From contig NZ_JAKEIP010000021.1 in assembly GCF_021474425.1 (NCBI RefSeq), positions 1 to 64,000 of the forward strand: a DNA stretch of 64,000 nt, in the 5' to 3' direction. The notes under the pieces were generated by a model that did no database searches, had not been told where the DNA came from, and saw only the letters and a list, made by a program, of their open reading frames with translations. A program made the position numbers and the translations under genes. Each line of letters begins with the position of its first letter. The stretch's first letter is position 1. Of the stretch, positions 1-10,113 are shown in pieces. Source of the stretch: Streptomyces muensis. Its GTDB lineage: Bacteria; Actinomycetota; Actinomycetes; Streptomycetales; Streptomycetaceae.

Positions 1-26
1 ACCCCCACCCCCAGCGCTCCCGCTGA
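1..26 (+). CDS. Possible 3' end of the conservon histidine kinase (CvnA), partial
   Basis: Only the last codons could be here: frame 3 reads to a TGA at 24-26. Conservons normally begin with a large sensor-kinase-like protein directly upstream of the roadblock gene. The placement rests on that gene order, because too little sequence is present to recognise the protein. Confidence 0.3.
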
Positions 27-54
27 CCTTCGTACCTCAAGGAGTCGATCCATC

Positions 55-492
55 ATGGCGAGCGAAGCGCCGACGACCGCTCATGTCTCCGATCTCGACT
101 GGCTGATGAGCGGCCTCGTGCAGCGTGTCCCGCACACCACCAGTGCGGTGCTCCTCTCCTGCGACGGGCTTGTGAAGTCGGTTCACGGCCTCGACCCGGA
201 CAGCGCGGACCACATGGCCGCCCTGGCCTCTGGCCTGTACTCCCTGGGCCGTAGCGCCGGGGTCCGGTTCGGCGACGGCGGAGACGTGCGCCAGGTCGTC
301 GTCGAACTCGACTCGACCCTGCTCTTCGTGACCACGGCCGGTTCCGGCACGTGTCTCGCGGTGCTGGCCGGCCGTGAGGCCGACGCCGCGGTGCTCGGCT
401 ACGAGATGGCGATGCTGGTCAAGAGCGTCCGCCCGTACCTGGTCACCGCTCCCCGGCAGCACTCCGTCGAACCCTCGGCGATGAGGCCTTGA
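55..492 (+). CDS. cvnB: Roadblock/LC7 domain protein of a conservon (CvnB)
   Basis: This 145-residue protein is almost entirely one roadblock/LC7 fold, a small alpha/beta domain that binds or regulates small GTPases. Conservons are actinobacterial four-gene units (kinase-like, roadblock, DUF742, GTPase) thought to form a membrane-associated complex resembling a eukaryotic G-protein system. An AAGGAG-like ribosome site at 39-44 precedes the ATG. The stop overlaps the start of the next gene, so the genes are translationally coupled. Family and gene order are clear; the signal sensed is unknown. Confidence 0.93.
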   Translation: MASEAPTTAHVSDLDWLMSGLVQRVPHTTSAVLLSCDGLVKSVHGLDPDSADHMAALASGLYSLGRSAGVRFGDGGDVRQVVVELDSTLLFVTTAGSGTCLAVLAGREADAAVLGYEMAMLVKSVRPYLVTAPRQHSVEPSAMRP

Positions 493-866
493 ACGTGACG
501 GCGGCCGGCGACGGGCCCTGGCTCGACGACGCGGCCGGACGGCTGGTGCGCCCTTTCACGGTCAGCAACGGCCGTACCCGGCCCACCATCGCGCTCGATC
601 TCATGTCGCAGGTCATGGCCACCGGGGCGACCCCCCTCGGCTACCTCGGCCCCGAGCACGAGCAGGCACTCGACCTGTGCCGCGCCCCCGTCTCGGTCGC
701 CGAGGTCGCCGCCCACCTGAAGCTGCCGGCCGCGGTCACCAAGGTGCTGCTGTCGGACCTCGTCGACTGCGGGGCGCTCACCACCAAGCCCCCCGAGTTC
801 CACCACAACCCGACTGACCGGGCCCTTCTGGAGGCAGTGCTCGATGGACTACGACGACAGCTCTGA
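489..866 (+). CDS. cvnC: DUF742 protein of a conservon (CvnC)
   Basis: This 125-residue protein has the DUF742 pattern: an N-terminal stretch ending in VRPF and RTRP, then a winged-helix-like half around VSVAEVAAHLKLPAAVTKVL (residues 75-94) and the segment LLSDLVDCGAL. It is the third conservon component and probably bridges kinase and GTPase. The start is either the TTG at 489, overlapping the upstream stop, or the GTG at 495. The 3' end overlaps the GTPase gene by 23 bases. Confidence 0.9.
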   Translation: MNVTAAGDGPWLDDAAGRLVRPFTVSNGRTRPTIALDLMSQVMATGATPLGYLGPEHEQALDLCRAPVSVAEVAAHLKLPAAVTKVLLSDLVDCGALTTKPPEFHHNPTDRALLEAVLDGLRRQL

Positions 867-1443
867 CCCCTTCCCCACCGCACTGAAGATCTTGGTGGCA
901 GGAGGGTTCGGGGTAGGCAAGACGACCTTCGTCGGCGCGGTGAGCGAGATCGCGCCGCTCAGCACGGAGGAACTGCTCACCACGGTCAGCGCCGCGACCG
1001 ACAGCCTCGAAGGTGTCGAGAACAAGGTCGAGACGACGGTGGCCATGGACTTCGGCCGCATCACGCTCGACCCGGAACACGTCCTGTATCTGTTCGGCAC
1101 ACCCGGACAGGAACGGTTCTGGTTCATGTGGGACGAACTCTCGGAGGGCGCGCTCGGCGCGGTCATCCTCGCCGACACCCGGCGCCTGGAGGACTGCTTC
1201 GCAGCCGTCGACTTCTTCGAGCAACGAGGCCTCGGCTTCATCGTCGCGATCAACGAGTTCGACGGCTCCTACCGCTACGACCCGGAGGAGGTCCGAGCCG
1301 CGATCGACCTCGACCCGCAGATCCCGGTCGTCCGCTGCGACGCCCGGATCTCCAGCTCCGGTGTCCAGACCCTGCTGACCCTGGTCCGGCACCTCATCGC
1401 CCACGCGCCGGCACCCGCACCGAGTCACGGCGCCCACATGTGA
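844..1443 (+). CDS. cvnD: Conservon GTP-binding protein (CvnD)
   Basis: This 199-residue small GTPase-like protein has a P-loop GGFGVGKT at residues 20-27, a switch/Walker-B-like LFGTPGQERFWFMWDEL near 80-100, and AINEFD in the place of the NKxD guanine-specificity motif. CvnD proteins are Ras/Arf-like and probably cycle under control of the roadblock partner. The ATG at 844 lies inside the upstream gene, giving tight coupling. The change of NKxD to NEFD is usual in this family but leaves nucleotide specificity open. Confidence 0.92.
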   Translation: MDYDDSSDPFPTALKILVAGGFGVGKTTFVGAVSEIAPLSTEELLTTVSAATDSLEGVENKVETTVAMDFGRITLDPEHVLYLFGTPGQERFWFMWDELSEGALGAVILADTRRLEDCFAAVDFFEQRGLGFIVAINEFDGSYRYDPEEVRAAIDLDPQIPVVRCDARISSSGVQTLLTLVRHLIAHAPAPAPSHGAHM

Positions 1444-1503
1444 CATCCGCACACACAGCACGGAGCCGCATATGACCTACGCCCACAGCGACGGAACCCG
1501 CCC

Positions 1504-2079
1504 ATGAGCTACGGCCCACCTCACCCGGTCGCCCGCCTGCTGCTCACCCCCGAGGACAAGGAGGCCCCCACCCGCGCACAGCGGCTCTTCCAACTGGGCC
1601 TGGGAGAACACCCCGATCCGGCCCTGGACGTCTTCGCGGACCATCTTGCCGAGCTCACCGGGGCGCCGTACGCCATGGTCAACTTCGTCGGCGAGAACCG
1701 GCAGTTCTTCGCCGGCCTGCATGTGCGGCCGGCCGTGCGTCTCGCTCGGGGCGACGACGCCAAGCCGGTGCCGGGCCGCCATATGGCCCGGGACCATGGG
1801 TTCTGCCCCCATGTGGTCGTCCGACACAAGGCGCTGGTTCTGGAGGACGTCCGCGACTATCCGCGGTTCGCCGGGAACCCGATCGTCGACGAGTTCGGCA
1901 TCCGCTCCTATCTGGGTGCCCCGCTCATCGACTCCACGGGTATGGCGCTGGGCACCGTGTGCGTCGTCGACGTGGAGCCGCGGCCCTGGGGGAAGGCGGG
2001 GCTGGAGACCATCAAGGCGTCCGCTGCGGAACTGGTGATGCGGCTGGAGCGGCGGGCGGCGGACGGGCTGCCCCTCTAG
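1504..2079 (+). CDS. GAF domain sensor protein following the conservon
   Basis: This 191-residue soluble protein consists mainly of one GAF domain (about residues 25-180), recognisable from the segments APYAMVNFVGENRQFFAG, CPHVVVRHKALVLEDVRDYPRFAGNP and YLGAPLIDSTGMALGTVCVVD. GAF domains bind small ligands, haem or chromophores. It starts 60 bases after the GTPase stop in the same direction, so it is probably a fifth member of the conservon operon, a place where some conservons have a cytochrome P450. No output domain is present, so it may work by protein-protein contact. The ligand is unknown. Confidence 0.85.
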   Translation: MSYGPPHPVARLLLTPEDKEAPTRAQRLFQLGLGEHPDPALDVFADHLAELTGAPYAMVNFVGENRQFFAGLHVRPAVRLARGDDAKPVPGRHMARDHGFCPHVVVRHKALVLEDVRDYPRFAGNPIVDEFGIRSYLGAPLIDSTGMALGTVCVVDVEPRPWGKAGLETIKASAAELVMRLERRAADGLPL

Positions 2080-2253
2080 CCCCTGCCTGTCGATGGCGGA
2101 GGGCGTGAAGGAAAGCTGTGGCGCCGCTTAAGAAATCCTCGATGGACCTGGGCGCCGCCGTACGGCAGATTCTTGTGCGATTCCACCCCCCTCCCCGGCC
2201 ACGGGCGCTTCAGGCATGCCCGCGGCCGGGACTCACGCACAGGAGCCGTACCG

Positions 2254-3282
2254 TTGAAGGCGCTGGTCAAGGAGAAGGCGGAGCCCGGGCTCTGGCTCGC
2301 GGACGTGCCGGAACCGGCCGTGGGACCCGGTGACGTACTCATCAAGGTGCTGCGCACCGGCATCTGTGGCACCGATCTGCACATCCGTTCCTGGGACGGC
2401 TGGGCACAGCAGGCGATCCGCACGCCGCTCGTGCTCGGGCACGAGTTCGTGGGCGAGGTCGTCGAGGTCGGGCGCGACGTCGGTGAGATCGCCGTCGGCG
2501 ACCGGGTCAGCGGCGAGGGCCATCTGGTGTGCGGCAAGTGCCGCAACTGCCTGGCCGGGCGTCGCCATCTGTGCCGGGCCACGATCGGTCTCGGCGTCGG
2601 ACGGGACGGTGCCTTCGCCGAGTACGTCGCCCTGCCGGCCGCCAATGTGTGGGTGCACCGTGTGCCCGTCGACCTCGATGTGGCCGCGATCTTCGACCCG
2701 TTCGGCAACGCCGTGCACACCGCGCTGTCGTTCCCGCTGGTCGGCGAGGACGTCCTGATCACCGGCGCCGGTCCGATCGGCCTGATGGCGGCCGCCGTGG
2801 CCCGGCACGCGGGGGCGCGCAACGTCGTGATCACGGACGTGAGCGAGGAGCGGCTGGAGCTGGCCCGCAAGATCGGCGTGAGCCTCGCGCTGAACGTGTC
2901 GGAGGCGACCATCGGCGACGGGCAGCGTGCACTCGGCCTGCGCGAGGGCTTCGACATCGGCCTGGAGATGTCCGGCCGTCCCGAGGCCATGCGCGACATG
3001 ATCGCCAACATGACGCACGGCGGCCGTATCGCCATGCTCGGCCTGCCGGCGCAGGAGTTCGCGGTGGACTGGGCCCGGATCGTCACCTCGATGATCACCA
3101 TCAAGGGCATCTACGGCCGAGAGATGTTCGAGACCTGGTACGCGATGTCCGTCCTGCTGGAGGGCGGCCTCGACCTCGCCCCCGTGATCACCGGCCGCTA
3201 CGGCTACCGCGACTTCGAGGCGGCGTTCGCCGACGCGGCGAGCGGCCGTGGCGGCAAGGTCATCCTGGACTGGACCGACTGA
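2254..3282 (+). CDS. tdh: L-threonine 3-dehydrogenase
   Basis: This zinc-dependent medium-chain dehydrogenase oxidises L-threonine to 2-amino-3-oxobutyrate with NAD+. The 342 residues match the usual length (about 341). Catalytic zinc ligands are visible as C38 (GICGTD) and H63-E64 (GHE). The structural zinc lobe has C93, C96, C99 and C107, and the Rossmann loop is GAGPIG (171-176). I chose the TTG at 2254 because an AGGAGC site lies at 2241-2246 and the protein then starts MKALVKEK like its family; an upstream in-frame ATG would add 27 unconserved residues. kbl follows 76 bases later, forming the two-step threonine-to-glycine pathway. Confidence 0.95.
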   Translation: MKALVKEKAEPGLWLADVPEPAVGPGDVLIKVLRTGICGTDLHIRSWDGWAQQAIRTPLVLGHEFVGEVVEVGRDVGEIAVGDRVSGEGHLVCGKCRNCLAGRRHLCRATIGLGVGRDGAFAEYVALPAANVWVHRVPVDLDVAAIFDPFGNAVHTALSFPLVGEDVLITGAGPIGLMAAAVARHAGARNVVITDVSEERLELARKIGVSLALNVSEATIGDGQRALGLREGFDIGLEMSGRPEAMRDMIANMTHGGRIAMLGLPAQEFAVDWARIVTSMITIKGIYGREMFETWYAMSVLLEGGLDLAPVITGRYGYRDFEAAFADAASGRGGKVILDWTD

Positions 3283-3358
3283 GCCACCGCGCACGCCCCC
3301 CGCGTGAGTCCCCGTGCACGCCCCCGCGTAAGTCCTCTGCTTTTCTAGGAGCTCTCTG

Positions 3359-4552
3359 ATGTTCGACTCCGTGCGCGACGACCTGCGCGCAACCCTCGAC
3401 GAGATCCGCGCCGCCGGTCTGCACAAGCCCGAGCGGGTCATCGACACCCCGCAGTCCGCGACCGTCAACGTCAGCGCGGGCGGCCGTCCCGGCGAGGTCC
3501 TCAACTTCTGCGCCAACAACTACCTCGGTCTCGCCGACCACCCCGAGGTGATCGCCGCCGCCCACGAGGCGCTGGACCGCTGGGGCTACGGCATGGCGTC
3601 GGTCCGCTTCATCTGCGGCACGCAGGAGGTCCACAAGGAACTGGAGGCACGGCTGTCCGCGTTCCTCGGCCAGGAGGACACGATCCTGTACTCCTCCTGC
3701 TTCGACGCCAACGGCGGCGTCTTCGAGACGCTGCTCGGCCCGGAGGACGCGGTCATCTCCGACGCCCTGAACCACGCGTCGATCATCGATGGCATCCGGC
3801 TGTCCAAGGCCCGCCGCTTCCGCTACGCCAACCGTGATCTGGCCGACCTGGAACGGCAGTTGAAGGACGCCGCCGACGCCCGCCGCCGCCTGATCGTCAC
3901 CGACGGCGTGTTCTCCATGGACGGCTATGTGGCGCCGCTGGCCGAGATCTGCGACCTCGCCGACCGCTACGACGCCATGGTCATGGTCGACGACTCGCAC
4001 GCCGTCGGCTTCGTCGGCCCCGGTGGCCGCGGCACGCCCGAGCTGCACGGCGTCATGGACCGCGTCGACATCATCACCGGCACGCTCGGCAAGGCGCTCG
4101 GCGGCGCCTCCGGCGGCTACGTCGCCGCCCGCGCCGAGATCGTCGCCCTGCTGCGCCAGCGCTCCCGGCCGTACCTGTTCTCCAACACCCTTGCCCCGGT
4201 GATCGCGGCGGCCTCCCTCAAGGTGCTGGACCTGCTGGAGCAGGCGGACGACCTGCGTGTCCGGCTGGCCGGGAACACCGCGCTGTTCCGCCGCCGTATG
4301 AACGAGGAGGGCTTCGCCGTCCTCCCCGGCGACCACGCCATCGCCCCGGTGATGATCGGGGACGCGGCGGTCGCCGGCCGGATGGCGGAGCTGCTGCTGG
4401 AGCGCGGTGTGTACGTGATCGGCTTCTCCTACCCCGTGGTGCCCCAGGGCCAGGCCCGTATCCGGGTCCAGCTGTCCGCCGCGCACTCGACGGACGACGT
4501 CAACCGTGCCGTGGACGCCTTCGTCGCGGCCCGCGCGGAACTGGAAGGCTGA
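3359..4552 (+). CDS. kbl: Glycine C-acetyltransferase (2-amino-3-ketobutyrate CoA ligase)
   Basis: This PLP enzyme of the alpha-oxoamine synthase family cleaves 2-amino-3-oxobutyrate with CoA to glycine and acetyl-CoA, completing the pathway begun by Tdh upstream. It is 397 residues, full length. The PLP lysine is K245 in GTLGKALGG and the cofactor-binding aspartate is in VDDSHAVG near 210-216. An AGGAGCT ribosome site lies about 7 bases before the ATG. The next gene, a LysR regulator in the same direction, may control the pair, but no operator shows this. Confidence 0.96.
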   Translation: MFDSVRDDLRATLDEIRAAGLHKPERVIDTPQSATVNVSAGGRPGEVLNFCANNYLGLADHPEVIAAAHEALDRWGYGMASVRFICGTQEVHKELEARLSAFLGQEDTILYSSCFDANGGVFETLLGPEDAVISDALNHASIIDGIRLSKARRFRYANRDLADLERQLKDAADARRRLIVTDGVFSMDGYVAPLAEICDLADRYDAMVMVDDSHAVGFVGPGGRGTPELHGVMDRVDIITGTLGKALGGASGGYVAARAEIVALLRQRSRPYLFSNTLAPVIAAASLKVLDLLEQADDLRVRLAGNTALFRRRMNEEGFAVLPGDHAIAPVMIGDAAVAGRMAELLLERGVYVIGFSYPVVPQGQARIRVQLSAAHSTDDVNRAVDAFVAARAELEG

Positions 4553-4576
4553 CGTCCGGGGACCTCCAGACCTTGC

Positions 4577-4582
4577 GATAAT
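4577..4582 (+). promoter_or_regulatory. -10 box of a probable leaderless promoter for the LysR gene
   Basis: GATAAT matches five of six bases of the -10 consensus and ends 7 bases before the ATG at 4590. Transcription would therefore begin at or next to the start codon. No ribosome site precedes that ATG, which fits a leaderless mRNA. No good -35 box is visible. Confidence 0.5.
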
Positions 4583-4589
4583 CGATCTC

Positions 4590-5492
4590 ATGATCGAAGC
4601 GCGGCGGCTCCACATCCTCCGTGCGGTGGCTGACCACCGCACGGTGACGGCGGCTGCCGCCGCGCTGTATCTGACCCCTTCGGCGGTCTCCCAGCAGCTC
4701 ACGGCCCTGGAGCAGGAGACCGGTCACCGCCTCGTCGAGCGCGGCGCCAAGGGCGTACGGCTGACCCCGGCCGGCGAGATCCTGCTCAACCACACCAACG
4801 CCGTCCTCGCCCAGCTGGAGCGGGCGGAAGCGGAGCTCGCGGCGTACGACTCGGGTGCGGCCGGCACGGTCACCGTCGCCGCGTTCGCGACCGGCATCGC
4901 CCAGGTCGTCGCGCCCGCGGTGGCCCGCCTCGCCGGGACGTTCCCCGGCATCCGCATCCGCGTCCAGGACGCCGAGGGCGACGCCAGCCTGCCGATGGTG
5001 CTGGACCGGCAGGTCGACATCGCGGTGGCCGTCGAGTACCGGGGTGCGCCACCCGCCGACGACCCGCGCCTGGCGCACGTACCGCTGTACGCCGAACCCT
5101 TCGACGCGGTCGTCCCGGTGAGTCACCGGCTGGCCGACACGGCCGAGGTCCCGCTCGCCGAGTTGGCCAAGGACCCCTGGATCGGCCCGTACCCCGGCAA
5201 TCCCTGCCATGACGTGGTCGTCCTGGCCTGCGAGAGCGCCGGCTTCCAGCCGCGCCTCGAACACTCCTCGGACGACTTCCGCGCGGTCGTCGCCCTCGCC
5301 TCGGCCGACGCGGGCGTCGCGCTCGTGCCGCGCTCGGCCTTGCGCGGCATGGACCTCACGGGGGTCGTCGTACGGCCCGTGGACGGGGTGGCGCCCACCC
5401 GCCGGGTGTTCGCGGCCGTACGGCGAGGCGCCGAGGAGCACCCGTTGATCCGACCCGTGCTGGAGGCGCTCGGGGAAGCGGCGGGGGAGTGA
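4590..5492 (+). CDS. LysR-family transcriptional regulator
   Basis: This is a 300-residue LysR-type regulator. The N-terminal winged helix (about 1-60) contains HRTVTAAAAALYLTPSAVSQQ and is followed by a linker helix and a two-lobed effector domain (about 90-295). The ATG at 4590 begins the conserved MIEARRLHILRAV segment; an ORF start 84 bases upstream would add residues unlike the family. It lies 37 bases after kbl. It could regulate tdh-kbl or a distant target, and the effector cannot be told from sequence. Confidence 0.9.
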   Translation: MIEARRLHILRAVADHRTVTAAAAALYLTPSAVSQQLTALEQETGHRLVERGAKGVRLTPAGEILLNHTNAVLAQLERAEAELAAYDSGAAGTVTVAAFATGIAQVVAPAVARLAGTFPGIRIRVQDAEGDASLPMVLDRQVDIAVAVEYRGAPPADDPRLAHVPLYAEPFDAVVPVSHRLADTAEVPLAELAKDPWIGPYPGNPCHDVVVLACESAGFQPRLEHSSDDFRAVVALASADAGVALVPRSALRGMDLTGVVVRPVDGVAPTRRVFAAVRRGAEEHPLIRPVLEALGEAAGE

Positions 5493-5511
5493 GCGGTCCG
5501 TAACGCCGACG

Positions 5512-5544
5512 TTTCATATCTGGGATAGCGTCCCAGATATGAAA
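5512..5544. promoter_or_regulatory. Perfect 14-bp inverted repeat overlapping a start codon (probable operator)
   Basis: TTTCATATCTGGGA (5512-5525), spacer TAGCG, then TCCCAGATATGAAA (5531-5544). The arms are exact reverse complements. The ATG of the XRE-cupin gene (5539) sits inside the right arm. A helix-turn-helix dimer bound here would block its own transcription or translation start, so autoregulation is the simplest reading. Confidence 0.75.
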
Positions 5545-6129
5545 CAAGGAAGTGCGGACGGCGTCGAAGCCCCGGACCCCGTCGACGCCCGTCTCGGTGC
5601 CCGTCTGGCCGAGTTGCGGGCCGAACGCGGCTGGTCCCTGGGCGAGTTGGCGGAGCGCAGCGGCATCAGCCGCTCGACGCTGTCCCGTGCCGAGCGCGCG
5701 GAGATCAGCCCCACCGCCTCGCTGCTGAACCGCCTGTGCCATGTGTACGGGCGGACCATGTCCCAGCTGCTCAGCGAGGTCGAGGCCGAGCCGGCGCTGC
5801 TGGTGCGGGCGGCCGGGCAGCCGGTGTGGGAGGACCGTTCCTCCGGATTCGTACGCCGATCGGTGTCGCCGCCGCACACCGGGCTGCGCGCCGAACTCGT
5901 CGAGGGACGGCTCGGCCCGGGCGCCGACATCGCCTACGACCGTCCTCCCGTGCCCGGCCTCGAGCAGCACATCTGGGTGCTGGAAGGGGCGCTCGACGTG
6001 ACGGTTCAGGAGACCGAGCACCATCTCGACACCGGGGACTGTCTGCGGATGCGGGTGTGGGGTGCCACGCGCTTCCGGTGCGCCGGGCCCGAGACGGTGC
6101 GCTATGTGCTGGCGGTGGTGCTGCCGTGA
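5539..6129 (+). CDS. XRE-family regulator with C-terminal cupin domain
   Basis: This 196-residue regulator has an XRE helix-turn-helix at about residues 20-75 (LGELAERSGISRSTLSRAERAEISPT), followed by a single cupin sensor domain (about 105-190) with EGRLGPGADI and HIWVLEGALDVTV. Regulators of this build usually control a neighbouring metabolic or resistance gene in response to a small ligand. The start codon lies inside a perfect palindrome, indicating autoregulation. The stop overlaps the GTG of the acetyltransferase gene (GTGA), so the two are one transcript. Confidence 0.92.
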   Translation: MKQGSADGVEAPDPVDARLGARLAELRAERGWSLGELAERSGISRSTLSRAERAEISPTASLLNRLCHVYGRTMSQLLSEVEAEPALLVRAAGQPVWEDRSSGFVRRSVSPPHTGLRAELVEGRLGPGADIAYDRPPVPGLEQHIWVLEGALDVTVQETEHHLDTGDCLRMRVWGATRFRCAGPETVRYVLAVVLP

Positions 6130-6638
6130 ACGTGACACGACTGGACGAGGCCCAACTCCTGGAGCGGATCGAGGACTTGGCCGACCTGCTGGTGGACACG
6201 GTGACGGGCGGAGCCTCCGTCGGATTCCTCGCGTCCCTTGACCGTACGGCGGCCTTGGCCTGGTGGAAGGAGCGCGCCGCGGCGGTGGCCACGGGGCAGC
6301 TCGCCGTCTGGGCGGCAGGTGAGGACGGGCGGACTGTCGGCACGGTCAGTCTGGCCTTCGCAGACAAGCCCAACAGCCGTCACCGCGCCGAGCTGGTCAA
6401 GCTGATGGTGCGCCGGGACGCGCGGGGCCAGGGCCTCGGCCGCACCCTCCTGACGACCGCGGAACAGGCGGCGGTCAGCGCCGGGGTCACTCTCCTCCAC
6501 CTGGACACCGAGACCGACAGCCTCGCCGAGCGCCTGTACGGCTCGGCCGGCTGGACCCGGGCCGGAGTGATCCCCGACTACGCGGCGAGCCCGGACGGGG
6601 TGCTGCGGCCGACGACGATGTACTACAAGCACGTGTGA
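6126..6638 (+). CDS. GNAT-family N-acetyltransferase
   Basis: This 170-residue GNAT acetyltransferase carries the acetyl-CoA-binding motif RRDARGQGLGRTLL (about 97-110, Q/RxxGxG/A) and the C-terminal LAERLYGSAGWTRAGVIPDYA block. It transfers acetyl from acetyl-CoA to an amine; the substrate is unknown. The GTG at 6126 overlaps the stop of the XRE-cupin gene, so regulator and enzyme are co-translated and the enzyme is probably the regulator's output. Confidence 0.9.
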   Translation: MNVTRLDEAQLLERIEDLADLLVDTVTGGASVGFLASLDRTAALAWWKERAAAVATGQLAVWAAGEDGRTVGTVSLAFADKPNSRHRAELVKLMVRRDARGQGLGRTLLTTAEQAAVSAGVTLLHLDTETDSLAERLYGSAGWTRAGVIPDYAASPDGVLRPTTMYYKHV

Positions 6639-6672
6639 CCGGCCGAGGCGGACGGGCGGTGTGAGAGGCCGG

Positions 6673-6695
6673 TTGTCAGTGCCGCGTGGAACACT
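6673..6695 (+). promoter_or_regulatory. RecA-NDp/PafBC-like promoter motif (degenerate -10)
   Basis: TTGTCAGTGCC (6673-6683), a 6-base gap, then AACACT (6690-6695). This follows the LexA-independent DNA-damage promoter form TTGTCAGTG-N8-TANNNT, except that the first -10 base is A. It would start transcription about 50 bases before the DUF1877 gene. Confidence 0.5.
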
Positions 6696-6751
6696 CGCCG
6701 GCGTTGACCGACCACACGGCAGCGGGCCGTACACCAAGGGGATTGCCTGCG

Positions 6752-7237
6752 ATGGGCGTGAGCATTTCGTTCGTCAGCGCTACGACGGAGGAGCTGGACA
6801 GGGCGGAGCAGGACCCGAGTTGGGCCGATCAGTTCCACGGCGAGCTGTACTCCGGCGACCTGTACCCGATGCCCGGTCGCCTCTACGGCGGCCCCGACAG
6901 GGACTTCGCCGGCCTCCAGTTCCTGTTCGACGAGGCCGAGCTGTCACTGGAGTTCGTGATGGACGGGTTCCAGATCCTGGAGGACGGCACCCTGTTCGGG
7001 TGGACCGCGGAACAGATCGACGGCGTGGCACGGGAACTTCGGGCGACGCCGTGGGAGAGGCTGGCGTCCCACTACGACCCGGAGCGGATGGCGAAGCAGG
7101 ACGTGTACCCCAACATGTGGAGATTCGACCCGGAGGGCCGGCTGGACGGGCTCGAGGCCACCTATGAGGAGTTGGTCGCGTTCTTCGGAGAGGCGGCGGA
7201 TCGGGGTCTCGGGGCGTTCATGAGCTTCAGTTTCTAG
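6752..7237 (+). CDS. DUF1877 (YfbM-like) protein
   Basis: This 161-residue protein begins MGVSISF and ends with a C-terminal EELVAFFGEAADRGLGAFMSFSF, typical of DUF1877/YfbM proteins, whose function is not established. An AAGGGGA ribosome site at 6736-6742 supports the ATG at 6752 over an in-frame ATG at 6686. It is transcribed alone, behind a DNA-damage-type promoter motif shared with the next gene. Confidence 0.85.
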   Translation: MGVSISFVSATTEELDRAEQDPSWADQFHGELYSGDLYPMPGRLYGGPDRDFAGLQFLFDEAELSLEFVMDGFQILEDGTLFGWTAEQIDGVARELRATPWERLASHYDPERMAKQDVYPNMWRFDPEGRLDGLEATYEELVAFFGEAADRGLGAFMSFSF

Positions 7238-7271
7238 GGTCCCGTTCGCGAAAATCCCTCTCACCAGGTGA

Positions 7272-7294
7272 TTGTCAGTGCCAGCGGCTACCGT
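7272..7294 (+). promoter_or_regulatory. RecA-NDp/PafBC-type DNA-damage promoter
   Basis: TTGTCAGTGCC (7272-7282), 6 bases, then TACCGT (7289-7294). Spacing and both elements fit the mycobacterial/streptomycete LexA-independent damage promoter. The -10 ends 7 bases before the ATG at 7302, so the mRNA would be leaderless. Confidence 0.7.
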
Positions 7295-7301
7295 GCGTGT
7301 C

Positions 7302-7661
7302 ATGCCGGATGCCGAAGACGTACGCCGTATCGCCCTCTCTCTGCCGGACACGACGGAGAAGATCGCCTGGAGCATGCCCACCTTCCGGGTCGCGGGCAAG
7401 ATGTTCGCCACGCTGCCCGAGGAGGAGACGTCCATCGCCGTGCGCTGCCCCAAGGAGGAGCGCGACGAACTGGTCATGGCCGAGCCGGGCAAGTTCTGGA
7501 TCGCCGACCATGAGGCGCAGTTCGCCTGGGTCAGGGCCCGGCTCGCGGCCCTGGAGGACGAGGACGAACTGCGCGACATCCTGGCCGACTCCTGGCGTCA
7601 GGCGGCACCTCCGAAGCTGCTGGACGCGTATCCGGAGCTGGGGATGCCGACGGGCGAGTAG
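7302..7661 (+). CDS. MmcQ/YjbR-family protein
   Basis: This 119-residue protein has the MmcQ/YjbR fold, a double-wing domain proposed to bind DNA. It shows the usual sequence MPDAEDVRRIALSLPDTTEK, WSMPTFRVAGKMFATL and the C-terminal LLADSW-like DILADSWRQAAP. I chose the ATG at 7302 because the damage-type -10 box lies just before it; an upstream ATG at 7272 falls inside the promoter motif. The promoter suggests induction by DNA damage, which would suit a DNA-binding protein. Confidence 0.9.
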   Translation: MPDAEDVRRIALSLPDTTEKIAWSMPTFRVAGKMFATLPEEETSIAVRCPKEERDELVMAEPGKFWIADHEAQFAWVRARLAALEDEDELRDILADSWRQAAPPKLLDAYPELGMPTGE

Positions 7662-7855
7662 GAGCGGGAGCGCACCCGGTGTGGTCGTGCGACTTCGGTC
7701 CGTGCTTCGAGAGCGGGCGTGCGGAGTGCAGCCCGAGCCGCGCAGGCAGGCGGTGCGGCCGGTGGCACGCATAAACGAGTGCGCGACCACCGACCCGAGT
7801 GCGGTATTGTTTCCATGCACGTTCGGCCGGGGGAAACCCCAGGTCAGACGGGCAC

Positions 7856-7929
<74 letters not shown>

Positions 7930-7936
7930 CGGTGCG

Positions 7937-7972
7937 AAGGGTCTTCGCAGGCGAGAGCCTGTGAGGGCCCTT
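7937..7972. terminator. Hairpin terminator after tRNA-Pro
   Basis: A 16-bp stem (7937-7952 with 7957-7972, three G-U wobbles) closes a GAGA tetraloop, followed by TTTCTG. It sits between the tRNA and the 3' end of the oppositely oriented rox gene and can serve both. Confidence 0.75.
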
Positions 7973-7992
7973 TCTGCTGTCCGGCCGCGGGC

Positions 7993-9570
<1,578 letters not shown>

Positions 9571-10107
9571 TCAGACCACGCAGCCCACATGGGCCAGCGC
9601 CTGCTTCAGCAGCACCCCGTGGCCGCCCGGCATCTCGCTCTGCACCGCCGGGGACAGCGCCTCCTGCGGGCTGAACCAGACCAGGTCGAGGGCGTCCTGG
9701 CGGGGACGGCAGTCGCCGGTGACCGGGACGATGTAGGCCAGGGAGACGGCGTGCTGACGCGGGTCGTGGTACGGCGTGATGCCCTGCGTCGGGAAGTACT
9801 CCGCGACCGTGAACGGCTGCAGAGAAGTCGGCACCCGGGGGAGTGCCACCGGGCCGAGGTCCTTCTCCAGGTGGCGCAGGAGGGCGTCGCGGACCCGTTC
9901 GTGGTGCAGCACGCGGCCGGAGACCAGGGTCCGGCTGACCGTTCCGTCCGGTCCGATGCGCAGCAGGAGGCCGATGCTGGTGACCTCGCCGCTGTCGTCG
10001 ACGCGCACGGGCACGGCCTCGACGTACAGGATCGGCATACGGGCGCGCGCCTGCTCCAGATCGTCGGACGACAGCCAGCCGGGCGTGGTTTCGGTCATGT
10101 CAGACAT
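9571..10107 (-). CDS. NUDIX-fold family protein (DUF4916 type)
   Basis: This 178-residue protein resembles the actinobacterial NUDIX-hydrolase-like DUF4916 family: PILYVEAVPVRVDD, IGLLLRIGPDGTVSRTLVSGRVLHHERVRDALLRHLEKDLG (where the Nudix box would be) and HAVSLAYIVPVTGD. The canonical Nudix box GX5EX7REUXEEXGU is not intact: the REUXEE part reads LLRHLEKDLG. Pyrophosphohydrolase activity is therefore doubtful. The start at 10107 has a -10 box about 7 bases before it, suggesting a leaderless message. Confidence 0.8.
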   Translation of the reverse strand: MSDMTETTPGWLSSDDLEQARARMPILYVEAVPVRVDDSGEVTSIGLLLRIGPDGTVSRTLVSGRVLHHERVRDALLRHLEKDLGPVALPRVPTSLQPFTVAEYFPTQGITPYHDPRQHAVSLAYIVPVTGDCRPRQDALDLVWFSPQEALSPAVQSEMPGGHGVLLKQALAHVGCVV

Positions 10108-10113
10108 TGCTTG

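Noticed and set aside
2118..2333. Small ORF before tdh
   Set aside because: It overlaps the tdh start in another frame, has no ribosome site and no recognisable sequence.
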